From contig JAEZCE010000075.1 in NCBI GenBank assembly GCA_023429995.1, positions 1-61,512 of the forward strand: 61,512 bases of DNA, read 5' to 3'. Below are positions 53,797-61,512 of the stretch, piece after piece. The notes under the pieces are model-generated. The model was not told the DNA's origin. It saw only the letters and a list, made by a program, of their open reading frames with translations, and did not search any database. Each line of letters opens with the position of its first letter. Positions within the stretch are counted from its first letter, which is position 1. A program made the translations under genes and the position numbers. Source of the stretch: Bacillota bacterium. Lineage in GTDB: Bacteria > Bacillota > UBA4882 > UBA8346.

Positions 53797-53820
53797 TGTT
53801 AACGTATGTTAACATTAACA
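53797..53820 (-). promoter_or_regulatory. Operator-like repeats upstream of the sugar operon
   Basis: TGTTAACGTATGTTAACATT then AACA contains overlapping GTTAAC palindromes, about 35 bases before the minus-strand ATG. LacI/GalR-type operators often look like this. No such regulator gene is adjacent. Confidence 0.5.
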
Positions 53821-53848
53821 GAAAAATTATATCCAATTTAAAAACCAT

Positions 53849-53862
53849 TCGTCCATGGACGA
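53849..53862. promoter_or_regulatory. Perfect 14-bp palindrome TCGTCCATGGACGA
   Basis: Lies 84 bases upstream of the sugar operon start. Perfect dyad symmetry suggests a dimeric regulator site. Bases 53863-54180 show no gene. Confidence 0.45.
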
Positions 53863-54181
53863 TTTTTGATTTTACTATAAAATTTTTATCCCTCCCATGT
53901 ATCCGGGTTTTGAAAATGGATTTGAGAGAATAAAAATGTGGGTCTTAATAAAGGCTATGTTCTAAAAAATCAAGATCATTTTCGACAATCAACGAGGACG
54001 TTTTTATCCAAGCTATTAATATGTTCTGGTTTGGCTCATTATTTGTAGCAAAGCAAATTATACGAGGGGAATTATGGGCAGCCAGAACGAAGTGACTGCC
54101 GGCAGTTGTTTGATTTCATTATGGGATAGGACCGGCGGTGATTTTTCTTCCTTTTAAGCCGGGGGATTTCAGTTGTATTCC

Positions 54182-54210
54182 TTGACATAATGGGGTTATT
54201 ATATTACTAT
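54182..54210 (+). promoter_or_regulatory. Sigma-A-type promoter for the methyltransferase
   Basis: TTGACA at 54182 and TACTAT at 54205 with a 17-base spacer, about 90 bases before ATG 54301. Confidence 0.75.
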
Positions 54211-54300
54211 GATTTTTACTATACCAATGCTTCAAAATGGTTTTTTCATAAACCAGTCATGATCTTGTGCTTAATAAAATCTTTGTAAAGAAGGCTATGG

Positions 54301-55476
54301 ATGTCGCAAATTGAATTAATCGCCACCGCTACGTTTGGGTTGGAAGCTGTTGTAGCCAGAGAGGTCGAGGCTCTGGGTTATACGGATGTGAAGGTTGAAA
54401 ATGCCCGGGTTACTTTTAAAGGGGACGAGAACGCCATTTGCCGCTGTAATCTTTGGCTTCGAAGCGCGGACCGGGTTTTGATCAAAATGGGGGAGTTCGA
54501 AGCCTTAACCTATGATCAGCTGTTTGAGGGAACCAAGGCATTGCCGTGGGCGGATTGGTTGCCGGAAAATGCGGTCTTTCCCGTGGAAGGAAAATCCATC
54601 AAATCGAAACTTTTTAGCGTTCCGGATTGCCAGTCCATCGCTAAAAAGGCCGTCGTCGAAAAGATGAAACAACGCTACCACAAGGAATGGTTCGCCGAAA
54701 CAGGACCCAAATATACGATTGAAGTTGCCTTGCTTGACGATATGGCGACTTTGACCATGGATACCAGTGGTGTCGGCTTACATAAACGGGGATACCGCAA
54801 ATTGTCCAGCGAGGCTCCATTGAAGGAAACACTGGCAGCGGCGATGGTCAACCTAAGTTTTTGGAATCCGGAGCGGATTTTAATTGATCCTTTATGCGGC
54901 TCCGGAACCATTCCCATCGAGGCGGCGCTGATAGGGCTGAATATGGCGCCCGGACTTAACCGGGAATTTGCAGCCGAAAAATGGCCGCAGATTTCCGGGG
55001 CCACTTGGGAGCAGGCGCGCGCCGAGGCCAAGGACTCCATCCGGCGCGATTTGAAATTAAAAGTCATCGCTACGGATATCGATGCCGAAGTATTAAGCTT
55101 AGCCAGATATCATCAAAAAATGGCGGGACTCGAAGGCCAAATCCACTTTCAGCAATTGCCTGTCGCCGATTTGCGGAATAGCCACAAGTATGGCTGTATC
55201 ATCTGTAATCCGCCTTATGGGGAAAGGCTCTCCAATCCGAAGGATGTCGAAAAACTATATCGGGAAATGGCTAGCGCCTTTAAAGCTTTGGACTCCTGGT
55301 CATTTTATGTGATTACCTCCTATCCCGGATTTGAGCAGATTTTTGGGAGACGGGCCGATAGAAGAAGAAAACTGTATAACGGCCGGATTGAGTGCCAGTA
55401 TTATCAATTTTACGGCCCCAGGCCTCCCAAGCGTGAGCAAAATCCGTCGGACCCGATGGTTGTTGCGGAAGGATGA
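54301..55476 (+). CDS. THUMP-domain RNA methyltransferase (YpsC/RlmL-like)
   Basis: 391 residues, AAGAAGG 6 bases before the ATG. An N-terminal ferredoxin-like/THUMP region (residues 1-160: ATATFGLEAVVAREVEALGY, then DTSGVGLHKRGYR) is joined to a Rossmann methyltransferase: DPLCGSGTIPIEAALIG binds SAM, TDIDAEVLSLARYHQ, and NPPYGERL is the N6/N2 base motif. By family it methylates a guanine of 23S rRNA. Single gene with own promoter. Confidence 0.93.
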   Translation: MSQIELIATATFGLEAVVAREVEALGYTDVKVENARVTFKGDENAICRCNLWLRSADRVLIKMGEFEALTYDQLFEGTKALPWADWLPENAVFPVEGKSIKSKLFSVPDCQSIAKKAVVEKMKQRYHKEWFAETGPKYTIEVALLDDMATLTMDTSGVGLHKRGYRKLSSEAPLKETLAAAMVNLSFWNPERILIDPLCGSGTIPIEAALIGLNMAPGLNREFAAEKWPQISGATWEQARAEAKDSIRRDLKLKVIATDIDAEVLSLARYHQKMAGLEGQIHFQQLPVADLRNSHKYGCIICNPPYGERLSNPKDVEKLYREMASAFKALDSWSFYVITSYPGFEQIFGRRADRRRKLYNGRIECQYYQFYGPRPPKREQNPSDPMVVAEG

Positions 55477-55550
55477 ACTGTAAAAGATGAAGAATGGCAG
55501 TGAATAAGTAAAGGCTGACTTTTTGCATCCTTCGAATCTTTATTATCCTT

Positions 55551-56696
55551 TTAACGGCTGGCGGCGATGGCGGCAGGTTCTTCATTGGCGACCCTTTGGT
55601 ATGCTTGAAGGATCTGGGTTGAATTTTGGCGCCAGTGATATTTTTTGGAGTGCTCCAGTCCTTTGGCGGCTAAAGTCCGGTGAAGTTCCGGGTTGTTTAA
55701 CACCATCAAGATGGCTTCCGCTAATTTGAGTGTGTCGGCGGGATTTATCTGAATTGCCGCATCACCTACGATCTCGGGAATCGATGAAGCGTTGGAAGTA
55801 ATGACCGGCGTCCCACAGGCCATGGCCTCAATCGGCGGCAAGCCGAAACCTTCGTATAAAGAAGGATAGACGAACAAATCGGCGCCATTATAAAATAACG
55901 GTAAGTCGAGGGAGGCGACAAAACCGGGGAAAACAACATCTTCTTCTAAATCCAGGGATCGGGCCAGTAATTTCAATTGCTCGGCATGCCTGCTGTGGCC
56001 CCCCAGGATCACTAATTGCTGGAATCCGTGTAATTCCCGATAGACCTTTGAATAGGCATAAATCAATTCCGATACATTTTTGCGGGGGTTTAGACCTCCG
56101 GCATAAAGAATGAAAGATTTTTTGATTCGGTATTTTTCCCCAAGGTATTTTAGAATCGGCCTTTTGGGTAATGGCTGATAAGCAGCAGTTGGCGCCGAGT
56201 AGACGACCGAAATTTTCTGGGGTGGAATACCGAATAGTTTAATGATATCTCCTTTGGAAAAATGGGAAACCGTCAGGATATGATCGGCCCGTTCCACAAT
56301 TTCAGGCATTTCCCGGGTAAACCGTTTTAAAAAACTCGGTCGGACCATTTCCGGAAGAAAATAAGGAATCAAATCATGAATGGTGACCAGGATTTTACAG
56401 GTTTTACTTTTGGGGATGCGGAACCCGTTTTGCGGCAAGTGAAAGATATCGGCCTTTTCCATGGAGAGCCAAAGTGGAATCTCCACCTCTTCTCTTTCAT
56501 CATCTTTCGGTAAAGCGTAAAAACTGTAAGAACTCTTAAACGGTATGTAAGGAACCGGGTTTTCATCGGGCCATAAAAAGGTATATTGATTCTCCTTATC
56601 CAGCTCATGGAGTTTTTCAATCATGCTAAAAGTGTAATTACCGATACCGGTACCATAGGACCATTTGATGGGCCGGGCTTCAATGGCTATTTTCAA
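55551..56696 (-). CDS. Glycosyltransferase family 4
   Basis: 381 residues from TTG 56696 with AAAGGAG upstream. GT-B fold: N-terminal EARPIKWSYGTGIGNYTFSM, mid VTIHDLIPYFLPEM, and C-terminal YAGGLNPRKNVSELIYAYSK, YPSLYEGFGLPPIEAMACGT with the EX7E motif, SSIPEIVGDAA. Retaining sugar transfer to a glycan in the cytoplasm. Its start overlaps the phosphatase stop by 17 bases, so it belongs to the heptose operon. Could also act on spore-coat or surface glycan. Confidence 0.92.
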   Translation of the reverse strand: MKIAIEARPIKWSYGTGIGNYTFSMIEKLHELDKENQYTFLWPDENPVPYIPFKSSYSFYALPKDDEREEVEIPLWLSMEKADIFHLPQNGFRIPKSKTCKILVTIHDLIPYFLPEMVRPSFLKRFTREMPEIVERADHILTVSHFSKGDIIKLFGIPPQKISVVYSAPTAAYQPLPKRPILKYLGEKYRIKKSFILYAGGLNPRKNVSELIYAYSKVYRELHGFQQLVILGGHSRHAEQLKLLARSLDLEEDVVFPGFVASLDLPLFYNGADLFVYPSLYEGFGLPPIEAMACGTPVITSNASSIPEIVGDAAIQINPADTLKLAEAILMVLNNPELHRTLAAKGLEHSKKYHWRQNSTQILQAYQRVANEEPAAIAASR

Positions 56697-57345
56697 CGGT
56701 TACTCCTTTCTGATTTAAATCATGGCACACCCACCGGGCCACTTCTTCCAAATCCCGCCCGGTAAAATCAGGAGTCTTATCCGGAGTTGGATTTAGGGAT
56801 TCTTCCACGCCATAGCCGGTTAAAACCAGAGCCGTTTTAGCCTCCACAGCTCTTCCAGCATCCAGATCGCTTTGTTTATCTCCAATCACATAACTTTCCC
56901 CAAGATTTAGATGGTCACTGCCGGCTGCTATTTTTAATAAACCCGGCTTGGGTTTCCGGCAGCTACAATCATAGCGGTAGCTTTCAATTTCGGCGTTGGG
57001 GTGGTGCGGACAATAGTAAACGCCGCGAATTTCGATCCCCGCTTCCCATAACCGGGCGACCATCTGAAGATGAATTTGGCGCAAAGTTTCTTCTGTAAAA
57101 TAGCCGTGAGCGATTCCCGCTTGATTGGTAAATATATATAGTGGAAGCCCGGTGGCGGCAAGAATTCCGAGGCCGCTGAGGGCTCCGGGAAGGAACTCCA
57201 AGCCGGAAACATCCCGTAAATAATGCTTTTCAACAATGATGGTGCCGTCACGGTCAAGAAAAATTGCGCCGCGGTTCCGGTTTTGTTGTTCCATATTCGG
57301 AATATGTGAAACTTTATGCCGGCAATCTGTGAAATAAGTGAGCAT
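56680..57345 (-). CDS. gmhB: Heptose bisphosphate phosphatase (GmhB-like HAD hydrolase)
   Basis: 221 residues from ATG 57345 with AGGAG 6 bases upstream; a 25-residue N-terminal tail precedes the domain. HAD motifs: FLDRDGTIIVEKHYLRD (motif I), FTNQAGIA (motif II), KPKPGLL (motif III), VIGDKQSDLDAGRA (motif IV). The Cys/His zinc loop YYCPHHPNAEIESYRYDCSC is typical of GmhB, which removes the 7-phosphate of heptose 1,7-bisphosphate. It pairs with the kinase upstream. Confidence 0.92.
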   Translation of the reverse strand: MLTYFTDCRHKVSHIPNMEQQNRNRGAIFLDRDGTIIVEKHYLRDVSGLEFLPGALSGLGILAATGLPLYIFTNQAGIAHGYFTEETLRQIHLQMVARLWEAGIEIRGVYYCPHHPNAEIESYRYDCSCRKPKPGLLKIAAGSDHLNLGESYVIGDKQSDLDAGRAVEAKTALVLTGYGVEESLNPTPDKTPDFTGRDLEEVARWVCHDLNQKGVTVENSH

Positions 57346-57374
57346 TGAAGACTCCTGACTGTTTTTGACAGGCC

Positions 57375-58385
57375 TTACTGTACCCGCCAGGTGGTGAGGC
57401 CCTGATTTTCAAAGTTAAAGGGAGTTATTTGGGCGCCCACTTTTTCCAAATCGGCGGCTATTAAGTGTTTTTTATTGTAAGGGCAATAAAGCAGCAGATA
57501 GCCGCCGCCGCCCGCCCCGAGGATTTTGCCTCCCAGAGCGCCCCGCTTCATGGCCAGATGATAGAGAGTGTCGATTTTTTCATTGGATATCGCGCCGGCA
57601 AGTTGTTTTTTCTCCATCCAGGCTTGGTGCAGATACTCGCCGAACTGATTCAGGCGTCCTTGTAATAACGCATTTTTCATGGCGATGGTAATCGCCTTTA
57701 ACTCATCCAGGGCGTGTAAAGAACTTTCTTTTTTCTTTAAGTAACCATCGACTTGGGTGGCGATGATATTGGCTGAGAGCCTGGTGCGCCCGGTATAGAC
57801 CAATAATAAATGATACTCCAGTTCGTTGATGATTACGGGTGATATCCGTAAAGGATTAACGATAGTGCCGTCATGGTAAAACTCAATGAAATTGAAACCT
57901 CCGAATACTGCTGCATACTGGTCTTGCTTTCCGCCGCGGATTGCCAAGTCCACCCGTTCAATTTCATAGGCCAAAGCCGCCAAGTCATAATTACTCCAGG
58001 TAAGGTTCAACCATTGCCGGAATAACCCGAGCAGAGCGACTACCATGGTTGAGGACGATCCCAGGCCGCTCCCCGGCGGAGCATCGCTATGTAAAAATAA
58101 AGAGAAACCTTGTTTCCATCCTTCAAACTTTCGTAGCACCGCCTTTACCAAATCCATTTGCCCATTAAAATCCAACTTTTGTGAAGCCAGATATTTAGCA
58201 AACATCTCAACATCTAATGATTCGACTTGAATCTCCTGATCGGTCCTTGGGATCAAAGTGCCGTAACTGTAGCGATTAATTGTAGTGCTAAGGACGACGC
58301 CCCCTTTTTCGGAAAGATAAGGTTCAATATCGGTACCGCCACCTGCAAAACTAATACGTAGAGGGGCCCTGCTACGGATCTCCAA
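57375..58385 (-). CDS. hddA: D-glycero-D-manno-heptose 7-phosphate kinase (HddA-like GHMP kinase)
   Basis: 336 residues from TTG 58385 (GGGAGG 7 bases upstream). GHMP kinase: RAPLRISFAGGGTDIEPYLS at the start, PPGSGLGSSSTMVVALLG as the phosphate loop, and KILGAGGGGYLLLYCP near the end. Closest to HddA of the GDP-D-glycero-D-manno-heptose route, making the 1,7-bisphosphate used by GmhB. The isomerase GmhA and the nucleotidyltransferase are not in this window. It opens the minus-strand operon. Confidence 0.9.
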   Translation of the reverse strand: MEIRSRAPLRISFAGGGTDIEPYLSEKGGVVLSTTINRYSYGTLIPRTDQEIQVESLDVEMFAKYLASQKLDFNGQMDLVKAVLRKFEGWKQGFSLFLHSDAPPGSGLGSSSTMVVALLGLFRQWLNLTWSNYDLAALAYEIERVDLAIRGGKQDQYAAVFGGFNFIEFYHDGTIVNPLRISPVIINELEYHLLLVYTGRTRLSANIIATQVDGYLKKKESSLHALDELKAITIAMKNALLQGRLNQFGEYLHQAWMEKKQLAGAISNEKIDTLYHLAMKRGALGGKILGAGGGGYLLLYCPYNKKHLIAADLEKVGAQITPFNFENQGLTTWRVQ

Positions 58386-58469
58386 GCTTGTGCCTCCCTT
58401 GTCGGATTCCTATGGCTTACGGTCTGTTTATCATTTATCCACAGACTTAGGCATAGGATATTTTATGAA

Positions 58470-60191
58470 ATGAAAATAAGAGAGGTGCTCTTAAAAAATA
58501 TTTCGCGATTGAAATTAAAATACTTGCAATTTGGGAGTATGGGAGGATTCATTTTGAAACATCTGCGTTATGAAGAAATAAATGACGGCGCCATGAGGCT
58601 TTTGAGCGAAGAATATCAAAGGTATTTACCCATCTTTCAGCGGCTCGGATTGAGACCCAGGCGCTATTTCTATGATCGTGATGCGGCTTATGTCGGCACG
58701 ATTGAGGGATGGTTCCGTTTAGGGTTTAAAAAGTACAGTAAACAAGAATTAAAATGGCTGCGCCGGATTTTGGAATATTTGCACGAACGTTCCTTTCATA
58801 ACTGGGCGGTACCATGGCAGAAAACGATTATTTGGGAAGAGCATTCTTTTTGTTATTTGATTCAGCCGTGGCTTCTGGCAAAGGATCATTTCCAACCGGG
58901 GGACCCGGCTTCATTGTCCAGAATTGCTGAAATTACAACCGAACTCTATAACAGCGGCAAAGATTATTTTGAAAACCGGGGTATCGAAATTATCCGGGAT
59001 CGTTGGCAGAGTATCGATTTTGAGTGGGAGAATACCCTCCATAAATTAGATCAATTTAAAAATGATTTTGAACATGATAAAACCCGCAAAGAATTTGATG
59101 AGTTAAGAAAGAGCGCCATAACGGTTTTAAATGATTGTCTTGAAAGTTGGAAAAAATCCGGATTGTCCACTTTATTGGAGCACCACCAACATTCAGGCGT
59201 ATTGGGGCATGGGAATTTATCGACCAAAAACATTGTATGGCTCAGTAATGATTATTACTTATTGAACTGGGAGGGTTTGGCATTTCAACCCCGGATTGTT
59301 GACGTGGCTTCCTTGATTAATGATGTAGCTTGGTGGGAACCGGATTGGATTTTGTTTTTGCTGAATGAGTATGCCAAAATACAACCTTTTTGGCCGGAAG
59401 AACATGCAGGATTATTCGCTTTATTAAGATACCCTAAAAAAGTAATCGATATATTGAATGGGGGAGGAAATGAAGATTTATTAAATCCCAAGGATTTGAA
59501 AGGAGAGATCAAAGAATTGGCCAGAAAAGAACGCTGTCTCACAAAAGCTTGGAAGGAACTGGGGACCCAGAAACGGTGGGCTTGGGGACGTCAAAGCGGG
59601 ATGCCTTCTGTTGATCCGGGAAAAATTTCGATGGTTCTCTCGCCGGTTGAATCATGGGGGGATTTTGCCGGGCAGGCGGATTCGTTAATCCAGATTCAGC
59701 ATGATCAAAAACTACCCACTGATGTTATGGAACGGCTGAATTACAATGAACCGGATCAGGTTATGGCCGGGCGCGACGGTAATGTTTTAGAGTCGGCAGC
59801 AAAAGAGTCCCCTGCATATAATGAAAATAATTTTATTGAAATCGTAGAACCCCAACCAAAGATTCCCAATGAAAACCAGTCCTACATTGCGGAAGAAGAA
59901 AAGACGGGGAAAACTGAAATAAGATCAGAATCTTTGCCGGATTTTAAAGTAGAGGGAAATGAAACTGCGGTTCAAGCTGAAGCTGAGTTAGCGCATGCGG
60001 AAGCCAAAGTAGAAATCAAAAACGAGGAGCGGAAGGAATTAAATAATGTGATCAGCGATGATTTGAAAATTGGAGTAAATCGTCAGGAGAAAATCGAACC
60101 AAAGAAAAATACTCCAGCCACACCAGGGATGGTTTCATGGGGCAAATTTCCCAAACCAATAGGAGCGAATAAAAAACTTGGAAACCGGTGA
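58470..60191 (+). CDS. CotS-like kinase-fold protein with acidic tail
   Basis: 573 residues from ATG 58470, or 545 from TTG 58554, which has GGGAGG 7 bases upstream and looks better. Aminoglycoside-kinase fold of the spore-coat CotS family: FCYLIQPWLLAKDHF, then GVLGHGNLSTKNIV and YYLLNWEG. The usual HGD and DFD/DWE aspartates are Asn here, so phosphotransfer is doubtful. Residues about 400-573 are a low-complexity Glu/Lys/Pro-rich tail. Overlaps the next gene by 14 bases. Confidence 0.75.
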   Translation: MKIREVLLKNISRLKLKYLQFGSMGGFILKHLRYEEINDGAMRLLSEEYQRYLPIFQRLGLRPRRYFYDRDAAYVGTIEGWFRLGFKKYSKQELKWLRRILEYLHERSFHNWAVPWQKTIIWEEHSFCYLIQPWLLAKDHFQPGDPASLSRIAEITTELYNSGKDYFENRGIEIIRDRWQSIDFEWENTLHKLDQFKNDFEHDKTRKEFDELRKSAITVLNDCLESWKKSGLSTLLEHHQHSGVLGHGNLSTKNIVWLSNDYYLLNWEGLAFQPRIVDVASLINDVAWWEPDWILFLLNEYAKIQPFWPEEHAGLFALLRYPKKVIDILNGGGNEDLLNPKDLKGEIKELARKERCLTKAWKELGTQKRWAWGRQSGMPSVDPGKISMVLSPVESWGDFAGQADSLIQIQHDQKLPTDVMERLNYNEPDQVMAGRDGNVLESAAKESPAYNENNFIEIVEPQPKIPNENQSYIAEEEKTGKTEIRSESLPDFKVEGNETAVQAEAELAHAEAKVEIKNEERKELNNVISDDLKIGVNRQEKIEPKKNTPATPGMVSWGKFPKPIGANKKLGNR

Positions 60192-61200
60192 GCTCAATCT
60201 TTATGAGACAATATTTCGCTTCGGTATCAAGCCCGGGGTTTTAGATTTATTACCGGTCAAACCGAACCGGCTAATTCCCTATGATGATGATTATTTATTA
60301 GAGACCGATGAGGGGTTTTTCGCTTTATGGACTCACAGAAGTCCCGAAGTTTATTTAGCTTGCCAGCTCCAAATTTTACAGTTGTGTGCCCAACAGGAAT
60401 TTAGCGGTTTTTTATATCCGGTGCCACTGACGGATGGGCGAAACTACGCCGAGTTTAACGAGAACTGTTGGTTTTATATAACTCCCTGGCCGGAATTTCG
60501 GAAAGTTCGTTTCAGTAACAGCTTTGATTTAAAAGCTATTATTCATTTATTGGCCTTTTTTCGAATCAATATTCATGACAATGGTTTCCTCTTTTATTTG
60601 GCTGAAAAAAAATCGGGCTTCAACTTGCCGGATAAATACCGGGAAATATACAAACAACTGGATTCCTTTGAAATGTTGGCGCTTCACCGCTTGAGGCCGA
60701 CTGCCTTTGATTATCAATTTCTCAGTTATTTGCCGGAGGTTCGAGGGCAAATAAAACTGGCGATAGAAATCATCGAAAATTCCAGTTATCTGGAGGCGAT
60801 CAATCGATTGTCGTCACCGGATATTATCATTAATAAATTAACCCGTCATAATTTGGGTCTTGACCAAGAAGGAAAGGCGGTATGTTTGCGACTGGACGAT
60901 TACCGCTGGGATTTACCTATCATCGATTTGGCTGTTTTCCTTATTAAAACGGGACGGTCGTCCGGATGGGATCCGAGTTGGTTTCAAATGATATTGAAAG
61001 AATATGAAACTTATTTTTCCTTAACCAAACTTGATTATCAGATTATTCATTCCTATATTGCGTTTCCGTGGAGTTTTTACCGGTTGGCTTCTCGATATTA
61101 CTATAATCGCGTTGATTGGACATTACGTAATTTTATTGAAAAATTGAATCGATTAATGGAGGATGAGCCGCATCGAAAAGGCTTTTTGGCTCATTTCTAG
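60178..61200 (+). CDS. CotS-like kinase-fold protein
   Basis: 340 residues from TTG 60178; the GGAGCG at 60162 is a fair site, and the start lies inside the upstream gene. Same fold: FYITPWPEFRKVRF, INKLTRHNLGLDQEGKAVCL and LRLDDYRWDLPIIDLAVFLI. The catalytic loop lacks the Asp of HGD (RHN), so it is probably a non-catalytic structural coat protein. The pair suggests a spore former. Confidence 0.75.
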   Translation: METGELNLYETIFRFGIKPGVLDLLPVKPNRLIPYDDDYLLETDEGFFALWTHRSPEVYLACQLQILQLCAQQEFSGFLYPVPLTDGRNYAEFNENCWFYITPWPEFRKVRFSNSFDLKAIIHLLAFFRINIHDNGFLFYLAEKKSGFNLPDKYREIYKQLDSFEMLALHRLRPTAFDYQFLSYLPEVRGQIKLAIEIIENSSYLEAINRLSSPDIIINKLTRHNLGLDQEGKAVCLRLDDYRWDLPIIDLAVFLIKTGRSSGWDPSWFQMILKEYETYFSLTKLDYQIIHSYIAFPWSFYRLASRYYYNRVDWTLRNFIEKLNRLMEDEPHRKGFLAHF

Positions 61201-61247
61201 AAGTTGTAGTTATAAATCGATATTATTCAATTTTTTTAAAAAAGCTC

Positions 61248-61276
61248 TTGATCTTATTTTATACCTATGATAATAT
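61248..61276 (+). promoter_or_regulatory. rRNA operon promoter P1
   Basis: TTGATC at 61248 and TAATAT at 61271 with a 17-base spacer, in an AT-rich region. First of two tandem promoters before a rRNA leader. Confidence 0.6.
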
Positions 61277-61329
61277 ATTAAAGCTGTCACGAACCGCTGA
61301 TGTGAAACAAAAAAACAAAAAATTCCAGC

Positions 61330-61359
61330 TTGACAAAGTAAAATGGTTTGTGATAAGAT
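61330..61359 (+). promoter_or_regulatory. rRNA operon promoter P2
   Basis: TTGACA at 61330 and TAAGAT at 61354 with an 18-base spacer. It is followed by the GTCGCTCCGAGCGAC hairpin. Confidence 0.75.
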
Positions 61360-61365
61360 ATGTAA

Positions 61366-61512
61366 GTCGCTCCGAGCGACGGAAAAAAAGCCAATTGAAC
61401 CTTGAAAACTGAACAGTAGGAAAGAAAAATGACTGGTAAGTCTTTTTTTCAAAGTCATTTAAAGAATTTAAGCAATTAAATTCGTTAAATGCAAACTCGT
61501 CATGGTAGAGTA
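61366..61512 (+). other. Leader of an rRNA operon (16S precursor 5' end)
   Basis: GTCGCTC-C-GAGCGAC hairpin, then TTGAACCTTGAAAACTGAAC, a sequence typical of Firmicutes pre-16S leaders. No mature 16S start is visible before the window ends, so the 16S gene should begin just outside. Confidence 0.7.

Noticed and set aside
61366..61512. Mature 16S rRNA gene
   Set aside because: The typical AGAGTTTGATC start is not reached before the window ends; only the leader is visible.

Overview
The window looks like chromosome of a diderm, probably spore-forming member of the Bacillota (Limnochordia/Hydrogenispora-like would fit; this is inference). Ribosome binding sites are strong AGGAGG types with frequent TTG and GTG starts, there are CotS-like spore-coat proteins, and the last 150 bases read like a Firmicutes rRNA-operon leader. 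Yet the window also encodes a TonB-dependent outer-membrane receptor, TonB/ExbB/ExbD, a small beta-barrel-like protein ending in an aromatic residue, and heptose-phosphate enzymes, all of which imply an outer membrane.

Layout. (1) 244-2853: a soluble Hanks-type Ser/Thr kinase fused to about 14 TPRs. (2) About 2.9-27.2 kb: a long one-strand island of small genes dominated by immunity-type proteins (SUKH/SMI1-KNR4, DUF1851/GAD-like, Imm21-like, YezG-like, ankyrin and many unrecognised families). No recognisable toxin or secretion gene is present. At least ten members are broken by frameshift, nonsense mutation or truncation, several families recur as remnants, and short repeats recur at gene junctions. 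A CASTOR/POLLUX-type ion channel and a divergent beta-barrel-like gene sit inside it. (3) 27.4-32.2 kb: ROK regulator plus MFS transporter, a striking array of about 23 degenerate 21-bp repeats, and a TraB/GumN protein. (4) 32.6-44.1 kb: a complete siderophore-iron module (TonB receptor, binding protein, Fes-like esterase, AraC regulator, two FecCD permeases, FecE ATPase, TonB, ExbB, ExbD). Two promoters share an activator-like box at identical spacing from the -10. (5) 44.4-49 kb: an AIM24-family protein, then an AlkC DNA glycosylase, an SDR oxidoreductase and a broken YafY regulator, flanked by about 250-bp direct repeats. (6) 49.0-53.8 kb: a CUT2 (YtfQ-YtfR-YtfT-YjfF-like) sugar ABC transporter. 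(7) 54.3-61.2 kb: a THUMP RNA methyltransferase, a heptose kinase/phosphatase/glycosyltransferase operon, two CotS-like proteins, and rRNA promoters at the right edge.

How the parts work together. The siderophore module is self-sufficient: the receptor powered by TonB-ExbBD crosses the outer membrane, the binding protein and FecCD/FecE cross the inner membrane, the cytoplasmic esterase opens the ligand, and the AraC protein most likely activates both promoters. The immunity island looks like a store of orphan antitoxin genes under birth-and-death turnover; its repeats suggest cassette-like recombination. All assignments come from reading the sequence; no database search was run.
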